Positions 15,311 to 24,072 of a DNA stretch of 64,000 nt are shown here, piece by piece; the stretch's first letter is position 1; each line of letters opens with the position of its first letter. Position numbers and translations under genes: made by a program. The notes under the pieces are model-generated. The model made no database searches and was not told the origin of the DNA. It saw only the letters and a program-made list of their open reading frames with translations. The stretch comes from Allomesorhizobium sp043769475 (lineage in GTDB: Bacteria; Pseudomonadota; Alphaproteobacteria; Rhizobiales; Rhizobiaceae), in assembly GCF_043769475.1 (NCBI RefSeq), contig NZ_CP171729.1, positions 5,022,001-5,086,000 on the forward strand, written 5' to 3'.

Positions 15311-15625
15311 ATGACCATGAACACGGCAAACCTGCAGCTGGAAGGCCTCTATCTGGCCATCGCATCCATCAACAGCGCGTTGGTGCGCAAGGGACTGCTC
15401 ACCGTCGAGGAAATCGACACGGCGCTTCGCCGCGCCGAGGCCAATGCTGTCGGCGAGGACAGGCTTACCGAAGATCTTCGCCCCGCGAACCGGGACGCCG
15501 TCTGCTTTCCCATCCGCCTGCTCCAGATCGCGAACAACAGCCAGGCAGAGGGTGAGATTCCGCAGTTTTCCGAACTGGCGCGGCTCGTCGGCGAAACCAA
15601 GCGACCCTACAACGACCAGATGTGA
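15311..15625 (+). CDS. Hypothetical protein, 104 residues
   Basis: A soluble helical protein (LQLEGLYLAIASINSALVRK; LTVEEIDTALRRAEANAVG). ATG codons at 15311 and 15317 are both possible starts. No family is recognised; the N-terminal half resembles small rhizobial proteins with a helix-turn-helix-like repeat, but this is not diagnostic. An EcfG-type promoter lies upstream. It is convergent with the large pilus gene, with 6 bases between stops. Confidence 0.55.
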   Translation: MTMNTANLQLEGLYLAIASINSALVRKGLLTVEEIDTALRRAEANAVGEDRLTEDLRPANRDAVCFPIRLLQIANNSQAEGEIPQFSELARLVGETKRPYNDQM

Positions 15626-15631
15626 CGGCCG

Positions 15632-17605
15632 TCAGCCGACGATGCGCAGGTTGGACAGTTCGTCGGCGATATCCTTGAACGCTTCCGCAAGGTTGCCGCC
15701 CGTGGTGTTCCAGAACAGTTTTGCGGGCTTGGAAGCATCCGCCGGATCCTTGTGGAATCGCGAATCGGACGAGCATTTGCGCAATGCATCGATGGCATTG
15801 GCGCCGCTCGTGGTGCCCGCGTTCAGGTCCAGCGCGACTGTCATCACCATTATCCCGCCGGCCTTGGCCTTATCGCAGACCGTCGCCATCTGTTCGTTCA
15901 GCGCTTTGGTATAGTTGCTGTTCGAGTAGTCGAACTGCCCGACAGCGCTGCTTGTGCCGAGGAACAGCCGGCCAACGCCGGAGCCGTTGTAGCCCGGCTG
16001 CAGATAGCCATAGGACGAATAGATGGATTTGCTGTCCACCGGGTCCGAATAGCCGAGCGAGGAAGGCGTGTAGTAGGTGTTGGCGCCGTCGGTGAGCACG
16101 ATGACGACTTTGTCGTTGCCTCTTTCGGCGTCCGCGCGGCCCTGCGAAAACGGCTCGCCTCCCGACACCGCCCGCCAGCCCCAGGCCAGGCCTTCCGGCA
16201 CGTTGGTGCCGCCGTTCGGGGCCATCAGGTCGATCGCCGCCTTGATGGACGCCAGGCCTTCCGGCACGCTCACATCGGTGAGCGGCGTGATCGGATTGGT
16301 GGTGCAGCCATAGTTGGGGCCGGTGCCCTTCGTAAGCGCCGGCGCCTGATTAGGCCGCACAACAAAGTACTTTGCCATGTTGCGCTGTTTTGCGGCTTCG
16401 CCCGAACTTGCGGGGTCGTCGTTCCACCAGCTATTGGCCGTTGTGGGTTTCGACGGGGTCGGTTCATTCTGGTTGTCGTAATTCTGTTTCCAGTGGTCGC
16501 CCGGTTCGTCTGGAGCAAACATGGGGACGAACATGGTAGCCGGGTTGCCGACGCCGATACCGGTGTTGTTCGAACCGCCGGTAGCGGGGGCATCACTGAC
16601 GTTGTAAGGATAGGGGCGGGCCTCGATACAGCCTTGCCAGCTTGCGAACGGGCCGTATGTGTCGAGATAATCGTAGTCGTAATGACCGTACCGGCAGGTG
16701 TTGTCGCTACGATATGAATCGCAGACAAAACGTTTGGTGCCCTCCACTCGCTCGTGGCTTGTGACGACCGTCATGTCCTTGTAGAGCGAAAACCGGCTGA
16801 GTAACCCGCCCGCTTCGTCGCCCCAGCCCATCCCCTTCTTCTTCCACACGCCATCGATCTTTTCCGCGGTCTTGGCGGGATCCGACAGCGTCGACCAGTC
16901 GAAATTTTCGTGATGGACCGGCGAAAGCCCCTCGATATCCATCCAGGAAGCGCCGGCGTTTTCCGGACCGACATTGACCGAGGCGGCGAACGGGACGAGC
17001 GCGAACTGCACCGGCTTTTCAACCTGCTTGATCATCAGCGCCTGCGCGGCCAGCGTATCGACGAGCTGCTTTGCCGCCAGTTTGAGGAGATCGATCCGCT
17101 TCTGGCCGGAGCCGGTGCCGAGTTCAACCATCGACCCCGAATTGTCGAGTGCCAGCGCGACTTCGAGCGTGTTCTTCAAACGGATTTCGCTTTTTGCCGT
17201 GAAGCCGATTTCCTGGTCGCCCGGCTTTCCGATGAGTTCGGCGAAGGCCGGGAAGAAATAAGGCTGGTAGTTGAGGCGAGCCGACAGCTTCAGCGTTCCG
17301 CCGCCCTCCTCATTGTTGGGCAATACGACGCTGAGCGTCGTGTCGGCCGGATCGACCGAGCCGAGATTGGCATGAAAGAAATCCGTCGCGTAGGCGATCA
17401 GCGCCGCGTCGCTGGCCCCGCTGTCGATGTGGCGCGCGGTTGCGATTCCGGCAGCGTCGAGCGCGTTCAGCGCCACCTGCTGCTGGCGGTTCATCTCGGA
17501 GAAGTCGACCGCGAGCGCCAGCGCGCCTATCAGCGGAATCATCGCCAGCACCGTCGCCAGCGCATAATTACCCCCGGTATCCTGCAGAAACCTGCGGATC
17601 ATCAA
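15632..17605 (-). CDS. TadG-like pilus-assembly protein with vWA domain
   Basis: A 657-residue protein with an N-terminal cytosolic tip and one transmembrane helix (GGNYALATVLAMIPLIGALALAVDF). This is the pseudopilin-like start of TadE/TadG proteins, where processing is not certain. A von Willebrand factor A domain follows, with the MIDAS start ALALDNSGSM (about residue 152) and the later IVLTDGANTYY. The insert between them is rich in Asn, Gly and Tyr. Such proteins help assemble or anchor Tad/Flp pili in the envelope. It is transcribed divergently from cpaB. Confidence 0.85.
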   Translation of the reverse strand: MMIRRFLQDTGGNYALATVLAMIPLIGALALAVDFSEMNRQQQVALNALDAAGIATARHIDSGASDAALIAYATDFFHANLGSVDPADTTLSVVLPNNEEGGGTLKLSARLNYQPYFFPAFAELIGKPGDQEIGFTAKSEIRLKNTLEVALALDNSGSMVELGTGSGQKRIDLLKLAAKQLVDTLAAQALMIKQVEKPVQFALVPFAASVNVGPENAGASWMDIEGLSPVHHENFDWSTLSDPAKTAEKIDGVWKKKGMGWGDEAGGLLSRFSLYKDMTVVTSHERVEGTKRFVCDSYRSDNTCRYGHYDYDYLDTYGPFASWQGCIEARPYPYNVSDAPATGGSNNTGIGVGNPATMFVPMFAPDEPGDHWKQNYDNQNEPTPSKPTTANSWWNDDPASSGEAAKQRNMAKYFVVRPNQAPALTKGTGPNYGCTTNPITPLTDVSVPEGLASIKAAIDLMAPNGGTNVPEGLAWGWRAVSGGEPFSQGRADAERGNDKVVIVLTDGANTYYTPSSLGYSDPVDSKSIYSSYGYLQPGYNGSGVGRLFLGTSSAVGQFDYSNSNYTKALNEQMATVCDKAKAGGIMVMTVALDLNAGTTSGANAIDALRKCSSDSRFHKDPADASKPAKLFWNTTGGNLAEAFKDIADELSNLRIVG

Positions 17606-17730
17606 TGGTGCCCTGCCTCAAAACCCGGAGGGACAATCCCACAAAGCCCTGAATAGGCGGTTCCGGAAAACGCTCGATTGCGGCGCGTCCGCTTCACGGC
17701 CCGGTAACCAAAACGCCACATATGTCCAAA

Positions 17731-17759
17731 CTGAACATTCGGAGTTTCTAATTGTTCAG
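17731..17759. promoter_or_regulatory. Inverted repeat in the tadG-cpaB divergent region
   Basis: CTGAACA (17731-17737) and TGTTCAG (17753-17759) are perfect 7-base arms with centres 22 bp apart, two helical turns. The element ends 2 bases before the first possible cpaB ATG, which suggests an operator and also that cpaB starts further down (GTG 17813). The rest of the 156-base gap shows no EcfG motif. Confidence 0.35.
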
Positions 17760-17761
17760 GA

Positions 17762-18736
17762 ATGCAACCTAGCCTCTGCCCTAACAAACGGGCGCGTAAG
17801 GGGTTCTGGGGCGTGAGGGGCAAGGCAATCACCATGATCGGCATCGCCGCCGTATTCGGCGCGGTATCGATCTTTGCCGCCGATCTGTGGATAAAGAGCG
17901 AGGCAAGCGCCCGCGCCACGGATGTTTCGGCCGCGATTCCGCTGCCGGCTGCTCCCGCGGTGGAGTTCAACAGCATCGTGGTCGCCACCCAGCCGCTTCG
18001 TTTCGGCATGCCGCTCGACCGGGCGCAGTTGCGCGAGATCCCCTGGCCGCAGGAGGCGCTGCCGCAAGGCTCTTTCAGCACCATCGATGCGCTGCTCGCG
18101 GAAGGCGGCCGCGTGGTGCTGTCGCCGGTGGAAATCAACGAGCCGCTGCTTCTGGCCAAATTGTCCGGCCCGAACGGCCGCGCGACGCTTTCCAACTTGC
18201 TTTCTCCCGGCATGCGCGCGGTGACGATCCGCACCGACGAGATCGCGGGCGTCGGCGGCTTCGTCACGCCGGGCGACCGGGTCGACGTCGTGCTGACCCG
18301 CGATGCGGGGGCCATCACGGAGGTCGAGAAGAACGCCGAAGGCGCGGCGGGCTCCACGATCACGACTGAGATCGTTGTGGAGAACGCCAAGGTGTTGACG
18401 GTCGGGCAGGGCGCTGACGAACGCCGCGCCGAACCGCAGGTCGCCGAATCCGTGACGATAGAAGTCGACGGCGAGGGCGCGCAGAAGGTTGCTCTCGCCC
18501 GCACGGTGGGAACGCTGTCGCTGTCGCTCCGTGCGTCGAGCGACGGCGGCGCGGCGGTCGACGGCGTGACGACGATTTCCGCCTTCGGCGGTTCGGTCGC
18601 GGCCGACGCGGCGGAAGCCGCGGGAGCGCTTGTCGAGGCCGTCGCCGCGGAGCCGGAAGGGCCAAAATTCACGACCGTCATCGTGACGCGCGGCACCGAG
18701 CCGCAAAGCTATCAGGTCGTATCGCCTGACGAATGA
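17762..18736 (+). CDS. cpaB: Flp pilus assembly protein CpaB (RcpC)
   Basis: Up to 324 residues, with an N-terminal membrane anchor (ITMIGIAAVFGAVSIFAADLW) and periplasmic SAF/beta-clip-type region (VEFNSIVVATQPLRFGMPLDRAQL). CpaB signatures include GMRAVTIRTDEIAGVGGFVTPGDRVDVVLTR. The family sits in the periplasm and supports the CpaC secretin. ATG 17762 is given, but GTG 17813, with AAGGGG nine bases before it, gives a more usual N-terminus. The stop overlaps the cpaC start by 4 bases. Confidence 0.88.
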   Translation: MQPSLCPNKRARKGFWGVRGKAITMIGIAAVFGAVSIFAADLWIKSEASARATDVSAAIPLPAAPAVEFNSIVVATQPLRFGMPLDRAQLREIPWPQEALPQGSFSTIDALLAEGGRVVLSPVEINEPLLLAKLSGPNGRATLSNLLSPGMRAVTIRTDEIAGVGGFVTPGDRVDVVLTRDAGAITEVEKNAEGAAGSTITTEIVVENAKVLTVGQGADERRAEPQVAESVTIEVDGEGAQKVALARTVGTLSLSLRASSDGGAAVDGVTTISAFGGSVAADAAEAAGALVEAVAAEPEGPKFTTVIVTRGTEPQSYQVVSPDE

Positions 18737-20184
18737 GAATGCCGGCAGGGGCGCCGGTTGGGGACAGGGCAATGTTTGGGTGGATGGGGAATTTCGGGCT
18801 GCGCCGCATGGCAGTCGCGCTGATGGCGGTCTCGGTCGCCGGCCAGGTGCTGATTGCGCCGCGCGGCGCGGAGGCCGCGAACGATGTCGTTCACATCACG
18901 TCGGCCAAGAACGCGTCGATCAAGCTTGCCAAGGGAAAGCCGAAAACGGTCAAGACCGACGTGCCTTTCTACGAGATCGTCATCGGCGATCCGGAGATCG
19001 CCAACGTCAATCCGCTGACCGACCGCTCCTTCTATGTGCTGGGCAACAATCTCGGCACGACCGGCGTGGCCCTGTTCGACGAGAACAAGCAGCTGGTCGG
19101 CACGATGGACATCGAGGTCACGCTCGACACCGACCGCCTCGCCAACACCATCCGCGACAGCGTGCCGGGCACGGACATCCAGGTGAGCTCGGCCAACGGC
19201 AGGCTGGTGTTGTCGGGATCGGCCGAAGACGCCGTGGCGGCGGAGAAGGCATCCCGGATCGCCACAAATTTTTCCGGCAAGGAAGAGGTCATCAACTCGG
19301 TCGACATCTCGTCGTCGCAGCAGGTCCAGCTCAACGTCCGTTTCGTCGAGATCAACCGGCAGGTAGGCCAGGAACTCGGCACCAAGATCGGCGTCAGGTA
19401 TCTGGGCTCCGACGGCGGCGTTTCGTTCAACTCCAGTCCGTCTGCCTCGACAGCCGTTCCGGCGGGCCAGATCATCGGCGCCCTGTTGACCAATGGCGTG
19501 TCGATCGATGTCGCCATCAAGGCGTTGGAAGATCGCGGCGTCGCACGCCGGCTGGCCGAGCCCAACCTGATCGCGCGCTCCGGCGAAAGAGCGAGCTTCC
19601 TGGCAGGCGGCGAGTTTCCGATCCCGGTCTCCGAAGAGGACAACAAGATCACCGTCCAGTACAAGAAATTCGGCGTCAGCCTCGACTTCACGCCGACCGT
19701 GCTGGCTGACGGCTTGATCAGCCTCGATATCGAACCGGAGGTCTCCTCGGTCGATAAGTCCGCCTCGTACAATTTCGGCAATATCTCCATTCCCGGTTTC
19801 GTGGTTCGCCGCGCCCGCACCTCGATCGATCTGAAGAGCGGCCAGAGCTTCATGATGGCCGGGCTGCTGCAGAGCGAAAACGACATGACCCAGCAGCGCG
19901 TGCCGGGCCTCGGCAAGTTGCCGATTCTTGGGCCGCTGTTCAGCTCCAGGGCGTATCAGCGGCGCGAGACCGATCTGGTGATCATCGTTACGCCTTTTCT
20001 GGTCCAGCCGATCGATCCTTCCAAGAAGCCGCTGGTTCCCACCGACGGCACGATGGCGGCCAGCAATGTCGACTACTTTCTGGGCAATGTGGAGGAGGTG
20101 AAGGCCGGCGCTTCACGCAACGCGCTTATGCCGGCCGCGCCAGTCGCCTCTGTCGGCCACTTCCTCGACCTGCCGAAGGAATGA
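18733..20184 (+). CDS. cpaC: Flp pilus secretin CpaC
   Basis: A 483-residue outer-membrane secretin for the Tad pilus. A signal peptide (about residues 25-48, ending GAEAAND) is followed by the pilus-assembly N-terminal domain (VPFYEIVIGDPEIANVNPL), a BON-like segment (LANTIRDSVPGTDIQVSSANG) and the secretin core (QVQLNVRFVEINRQVGQELG; FLAGGEFPIPV; VVRRARTSIDLKSGQSFMMAGLL; ETDLVIIVTPFLVQP). Translation is coupled to cpaB (ATGA overlap) and to the next gene (ATGA overlap at 20181). Confidence 0.92.
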   Translation: MRMPAGAPVGDRAMFGWMGNFGLRRMAVALMAVSVAGQVLIAPRGAEAANDVVHITSAKNASIKLAKGKPKTVKTDVPFYEIVIGDPEIANVNPLTDRSFYVLGNNLGTTGVALFDENKQLVGTMDIEVTLDTDRLANTIRDSVPGTDIQVSSANGRLVLSGSAEDAVAAEKASRIATNFSGKEEVINSVDISSSQQVQLNVRFVEINRQVGQELGTKIGVRYLGSDGGVSFNSSPSASTAVPAGQIIGALLTNGVSIDVAIKALEDRGVARRLAEPNLIARSGERASFLAGGEFPIPVSEEDNKITVQYKKFGVSLDFTPTVLADGLISLDIEPEVSSVDKSASYNFGNISIPGFVVRRARTSIDLKSGQSFMMAGLLQSENDMTQQRVPGLGKLPILGPLFSSRAYQRRETDLVIIVTPFLVQPIDPSKKPLVPTDGTMAASNVDYFLGNVEEVKAGASRNALMPAAPVASVGHFLDLPKE

Positions 20185-20456
20185 ACATGAGCAAGCTTTC
20201 GATACCCGGCATGGTCGCCATCCTCGCGTTCTGCGGCGGCTGCGCCACCGAGGAGACAGCCCGGATGGATGGCCTGACGATAGGCGGCGGCAACGCCGTG
20301 GCGGCCAATTCGGCGATGCAGATGGTCGATCCGTGGCCGCGCGGCGTCGAGGACACCGAACTGATCGTGCCAGCCGACCCCGGCCAATACAGGACCGAGG
20401 AAGCCGCCGCCGTCGCTGCGGAGCGGGTCGACAGCTCGATCGATGCCGACAAGTGA
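20181..20456 (+). CDS. Short Tad-locus lipoprotein in the CpaD position
   Basis: A 91-residue protein with a lipoprotein signal (VAILAFCGGCATEE; Cys22). The mature part carries DGLTIGGGNAVAANSAMQ and MVDPWPRGVEDTEL. The G-x-G-N-A-x-x-x-N and DPWP words resemble the end of CpaD proteins. Canonical CpaD, about 200-230 residues with an N-terminal domain, would occupy this position between cpaC and cpaE. This is therefore either a minimal CpaD tail or a separate small Tad lipoprotein. It overlaps cpaC by 4 bases. Confidence 0.65.
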   Translation: MNMSKLSIPGMVAILAFCGGCATEETARMDGLTIGGGNAVAANSAMQMVDPWPRGVEDTELIVPADPGQYRTEEAAAVAAERVDSSIDADK

Positions 20457-20474
20457 CAAATCGGATAAAGCGAC

Positions 20475-21686
20475 ATGGCCGCCAACAGTAAAAGCAAGCG
20501 CATCCTCCTGGTCTCGACCGACAAGGCGTTCCTGCAGGACACCAAGGCGGCGTTCGCCTCGTCCGAGCAGATCGAGCTGGTCGTCGTCGAGAAGAATGTC
20601 GGCGAATTACGCGCCGAGATTCAGGAAGCCGAATGCGCTGCCGTCATCATCGACATGGACGCGGCGAAACTCGAGGACATCGAGGCGCTGCAGCGCATAA
20701 CGCGCCGGCTGGAAGGCCGCGCGCCGATCATCGTCGTAACCCAGGAATTCAACGCTTCCGCGGTGCGCATCCTGGTGCAGCTTCAGATCGCCGACTTCCT
20801 GGTCAAGCCTATCACCACCGCCGACCTGGTCCGCTCCTCGCTTCGCGCGCTACAGGGACCGGGCCGCGAGGAAAACACGGAATCGCAGATCTACACGTTC
20901 ATGCCGGCCGCAGGCGGCGTCGGCACCACCACGCTGACCCTGCAGACGGCCTTCCAGTTGCATCAGTCGCTGGCCCGAGGAACGTCGACCTGCGTGGTGG
21001 ACCTGAATTTTCAGCAGGGCTCCTGCGCCGAATATCTCGATCTCGAGCCTCGCTTCGACATCAACGAGATCGAAAACCAGCCCGAACGTCTCGACCGCCA
21101 GCTTCTCGACGTCATGCTGTCGAAGCATTCGAGCGGCCTTTGCGTGCTTGCGGCGCCCACCCGGCCGTCGGAAATGCGCTCGTTCAACACCGATGTTGTG
21201 GTGCGCGTGCTCGACCTCGTCTCGGCCTATTTCGACAATGTCGTCATCGACATGCCGCGCACCTGGTTTCCGTGGACCGAGACCGTGCTGCTCGGGTCCA
21301 ACAAGCTCTACATCGTGGCCGAGATGACCGTGCCGTGCCTGCGCCACACCCAGCGGCTGATCCAGGCGGTGTACGAAACCGCCGGCAAGGAGGTGAAGCC
21401 GAACGTCATCGTCAACCGCTTCGAGCAGCGCATGTTCGACACAGGGATCAAAGCGGCGGACGTGCAGGAGATACTGGGCGAGCATTTCGTCGGCGGCATT
21501 TCAAACAATTACCGGCTGGTGCGGGAGGCGGTCGACCGCGGCGTGCCGCTGCATGAGATCGATCCCAACGCCAACGTCGTCAACGATCTGAAGCGGATCA
21601 TCCTGCCGGAAGAGGCGGTCGCGCCGGCGAAGAAGCAACGCTCGCTGTTCGGCCTCGGCAAGGGATTTTTGAGGAAAGCCGGATGA
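20475..21686 (+). CDS. cpaE: CpaE-like pilus ATPase with receiver-like domain
   Basis: A 403-residue MinD/ParA-like protein that localises Tad pilus assembly. The N-terminal ~125 residues form a response-regulator-like domain (KRILLVSTDKAFLQDTK; AAVIIDMDAAKLED). The ATPase domain begins near residue 140 with a degenerate P-loop, PAAGGVGTTTLTLQ. It lacks the signature lysine of true deviant Walker A motifs, as is usual for CpaE. Later motifs are VVDLNFQQGSCAEYLDL and VVIDMPRTWFPW. It begins 18 bases after the lipoprotein gene. Confidence 0.88.
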   Translation: MAANSKSKRILLVSTDKAFLQDTKAAFASSEQIELVVVEKNVGELRAEIQEAECAAVIIDMDAAKLEDIEALQRITRRLEGRAPIIVVTQEFNASAVRILVQLQIADFLVKPITTADLVRSSLRALQGPGREENTESQIYTFMPAAGGVGTTTLTLQTAFQLHQSLARGTSTCVVDLNFQQGSCAEYLDLEPRFDINEIENQPERLDRQLLDVMLSKHSSGLCVLAAPTRPSEMRSFNTDVVVRVLDLVSAYFDNVVIDMPRTWFPWTETVLLGSNKLYIVAEMTVPCLRHTQRLIQAVYETAGKEVKPNVIVNRFEQRMFDTGIKAADVQEILGEHFVGGISNNYRLVREAVDRGVPLHEIDPNANVVNDLKRIILPEEAVAPAKKQRSLFGLGKGFLRKAG

Positions 21687-21761
21687 AGAGCCGTTTCTCC
21701 GCACTCCAAAAGCGGGACGCAAGGCCCGAGCGCCCGCTCGAGCTCGGTCGCGAGCCAGCAT

Positions 21762-23102
21762 ATGGCGGTCGTGATCCCGACGACGCGCCAGCCGGCGCCG
21801 CCGAAGGCCGAGGTCGGGCCGGCAAAGCCGATAAAGGTGCTGGACGCGCGCGTGCGCATCCACCGCATGCTGATCGAGGAGATCAACCTTGTGGCGCTGG
21901 AGCGCCTGCCGCGGGACGAGATGCGCCGGCAGGTGCATGAATTCGTGTCGGAGAAGACCCGCCAGGAGCGGCTGGCGATCAATGTCGCCGAACTGGACTC
22001 GCTGGTCGACGACATCGTTGACGAAATGGTCGGCCTCGGCCCCCTGGAGCCGCTGCTCAAGGACCCGACCATCAACGACATCTTGATCAACGGCCACCAG
22101 AACTGCTTCGTCGAGCGGCGCGGCAAGCTCGAACAGGTGCATATTCCGTTCAAGGACGAGGCGCACCTGCTGCGCATCGTCAACAAGATCGTCGCGGCGG
22201 TCGGGCGGCGCGTCGACGAATCCCAGCCCATGGTCGATGCGCGCATGCTCGACGGCTCGCGCTTCAACGCGGCCATCCGCCCTGTCGGCGTCGACGGCCC
22301 GCTGGTCTCGATCCGCAAATTCTCGAAGAACAAGCTTGGCCTGCACAAGCTGGTCGAGTTCGGCGCCATCACCCAGAACATGGCCGAAGTGCTCGCCGCC
22401 GCCGTGCACGCCCGCAAGACCACGATCATTTCGGGCGGCACCGGCACTGGCAAGACGACGATGCTGAACGCTTTGTCCGCGTTCATCCCCGAGGACGAGC
22501 GCCTGATCACCATCGAGGACGCGGCGGAACTGCAATTGCAGCAGCCGCATGTCGCGCGCATGGAGACGCGGCCCGCCAACATCGAGGGCCATGGCGAACT
22601 GAAGCAGCGCGACCTCGTCAAGAATGCGCTGCGCATGCGTCCCGACCGCGTCATCCTCGGCGAGTGTCGCGGCGAGGAAGCGTTCGACATGCTTCAGGCG
22701 ATGAACACCGGCCATGAAGGCTCGATGGCGACGATCCACGCCAACACGCCGCGCGACGCGATCAGCCGCCTCGAACAGATGCTCGGCATGACCGGCATGC
22801 CGATGACGGTGCAGTCGATCCGCAGCCAGATCGCCAGCGCGCTGGACATCATCGTTCAGCTCACCCGCCTTTCCGACGGCAAGCGCAAGGTGACCAGCGT
22901 CGCCGAGGTGACCGGCATGGAAGGCGACGTCATCCAGATGCAGGAGATCTTCAAGTTCGTGCGCACCGGCATGGAGGCGGACGGCACGATCCTCGGCCAC
23001 TTCGAGGCGACGGGGCTGCGCCCGCGTTTCCTGGAGGACATGAAGGCCATGGGCATCGAGTTTCCGGGCAGGTATTTCGAGCCCGGGCGGCCGCTGGAGT
23101 AG
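21762..23102 (+). CDS. cpaF: CpaF/TadA pilus secretion ATPase
   Basis: A 446-residue hexameric motor ATPase of the type II/IV secretion family. The N-terminal helical domain (RVRIHRMLIEEINLVALERL) precedes the core: GPLEPLLKDPTINDILING, Walker A SGGTGTGKTTMLNALSAF (about residue 224), ERLITIEDAAELQL, RMRPDRVILGECRGEEAFDML and GSMATIHANTPRDAISRLEQM. ATG 21762 has no visible ribosome-binding site. A coupled start at 21683 (ATGA over the cpaE stop, preceded by GAGGAAA) opens in another frame. The true N-terminus may therefore contain a one-base indel between about 21720 and 21850. Confidence 0.9.
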   Translation: MAVVIPTTRQPAPPKAEVGPAKPIKVLDARVRIHRMLIEEINLVALERLPRDEMRRQVHEFVSEKTRQERLAINVAELDSLVDDIVDEMVGLGPLEPLLKDPTINDILINGHQNCFVERRGKLEQVHIPFKDEAHLLRIVNKIVAAVGRRVDESQPMVDARMLDGSRFNAAIRPVGVDGPLVSIRKFSKNKLGLHKLVEFGAITQNMAEVLAAAVHARKTTIISGGTGTGKTTMLNALSAFIPEDERLITIEDAAELQLQQPHVARMETRPANIEGHGELKQRDLVKNALRMRPDRVILGECRGEEAFDMLQAMNTGHEGSMATIHANTPRDAISRLEQMLGMTGMPMTVQSIRSQIASALDIIVQLTRLSDGKRKVTSVAEVTGMEGDVIQMQEIFKFVRTGMEADGTILGHFEATGLRPRFLEDMKAMGIEFPGRYFEPGRPLE

Positions 23103-23106
23103 CCGC

Positions 23107-24072
23107 ATGTTCGAGGGCTTCAGCGCCATTTACGCAATCTATGCCGGCGCCGGCCTGACCGGAATCATGATCGCCGAGGCGTTCTACCTGCTCTATGCCG
23201 GGCACAAGGACCGCCGCGCGGCGATAAACCGCCGCGTCAAGCTGCAGGACAAGAAGCTCAGCCAGGAACAGGTCCTGATTCAACTCCGCAAGGAGCGCGG
23301 AGTTGGCGAAGGCACAGGGTTGTTCTCGCTGGACCGTTTCCGCGCGCTGCGAACCCAGTCCGGCTTGATCGCTCCGCTCCCGAAATTCCTCGGCATCACC
23401 ACCGGCGGCGCGGCGCTGCCCGTGCTGGCCGCGATATGGAACGGGCTGCCCTTCATGTTCTCGCTCGCCGCCTTTCCGCTTTTGTGCCTCGCTATTCCGA
23501 TCATGGCGCTGCGGTTCCTGCGCAAGCGCCGGCACAAGATGTTCGGCATGCAACTGCCCGAAGCGCTCGAATTGATCACACGCAGCCTGAAGGCCGGCCA
23601 CCCGGTTCCCGTGGCCATCGCCATGGTCGCCCGCGAAATGCCCGATCCCATCGGCACAGAATTCGGCGTCGTCGCGGACGAGGTGACCTACGGTTCCGAT
23701 CTGGTTTCGGCGCTGCATTCCCTGTTCGAGCGCGTCGGGCACGAGGATCTGCCGCTCTTCGTTACCGCGGTGTCGATCCAGAGCAGCTCCGGCGGCAATC
23801 TGCGCGAGATTCTCGACGGCCTTTCGTCGGTTATCCGCGAGCGGGGCAAGCTCCGGCGCAAGGTGCGCGCAATTTCGACCGAAGGGCGCATGTCGGCCTA
23901 CATACTGACCGCCGTGCCGGTGCTGCTGATAACCGGCATAATGGTGCTGATGCCGCACTTCTATGAGAGCGTCTGGGGCGAACCGCTGACCTGGTACCTG
24001 CTTGGCGGCTCGATCGCATGGCTGCTGCTCGGCAATGCGATGATGTTCAAGATGTCGAACGTCAGGTTCTGA
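23107..24072 (+). CDS. tadB: Tad pilus inner-membrane protein TadB
   Basis: A 321-residue type II secretion F-domain protein forming the pilus platform with TadC. It has an N-terminal hydrophobic helix, paired central helices (LPVLAAIWNGLPFMFSLAAF; PLLCLAIPIMALRFL), the cytosolic T2SF helical bundle (MQLPEALELITRSLKAGHPV; SVQS-like VSIQSSSGGNLREILDGLS) and two C-terminal helices. It starts 4 bases after cpaF and overlaps tadC by one base (TGATG). Confidence 0.9.
   Translation: MFEGFSAIYAIYAGAGLTGIMIAEAFYLLYAGHKDRRAAINRRVKLQDKKLSQEQVLIQLRKERGVGEGTGLFSLDRFRALRTQSGLIAPLPKFLGITTGGAALPVLAAIWNGLPFMFSLAAFPLLCLAIPIMALRFLRKRRHKMFGMQLPEALELITRSLKAGHPVPVAIAMVAREMPDPIGTEFGVVADEVTYGSDLVSALHSLFERVGHEDLPLFVTAVSIQSSSGGNLREILDGLSSVIRERGKLRRKVRAISTEGRMSAYILTAVPVLLITGIMVLMPHFYESVWGEPLTWYLLGGSIAWLLLGNAMMFKMSNVRF

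Noticed and set aside
21501..23129. Long reading frame opposite cpaF (over 500 codons)
   Set aside because: It is a shadow of strongly biased codons in cpaF; the forward product is an unambiguous CpaF ATPase. The same applies to long frames opposite ligD, polA, groEL and otsA.
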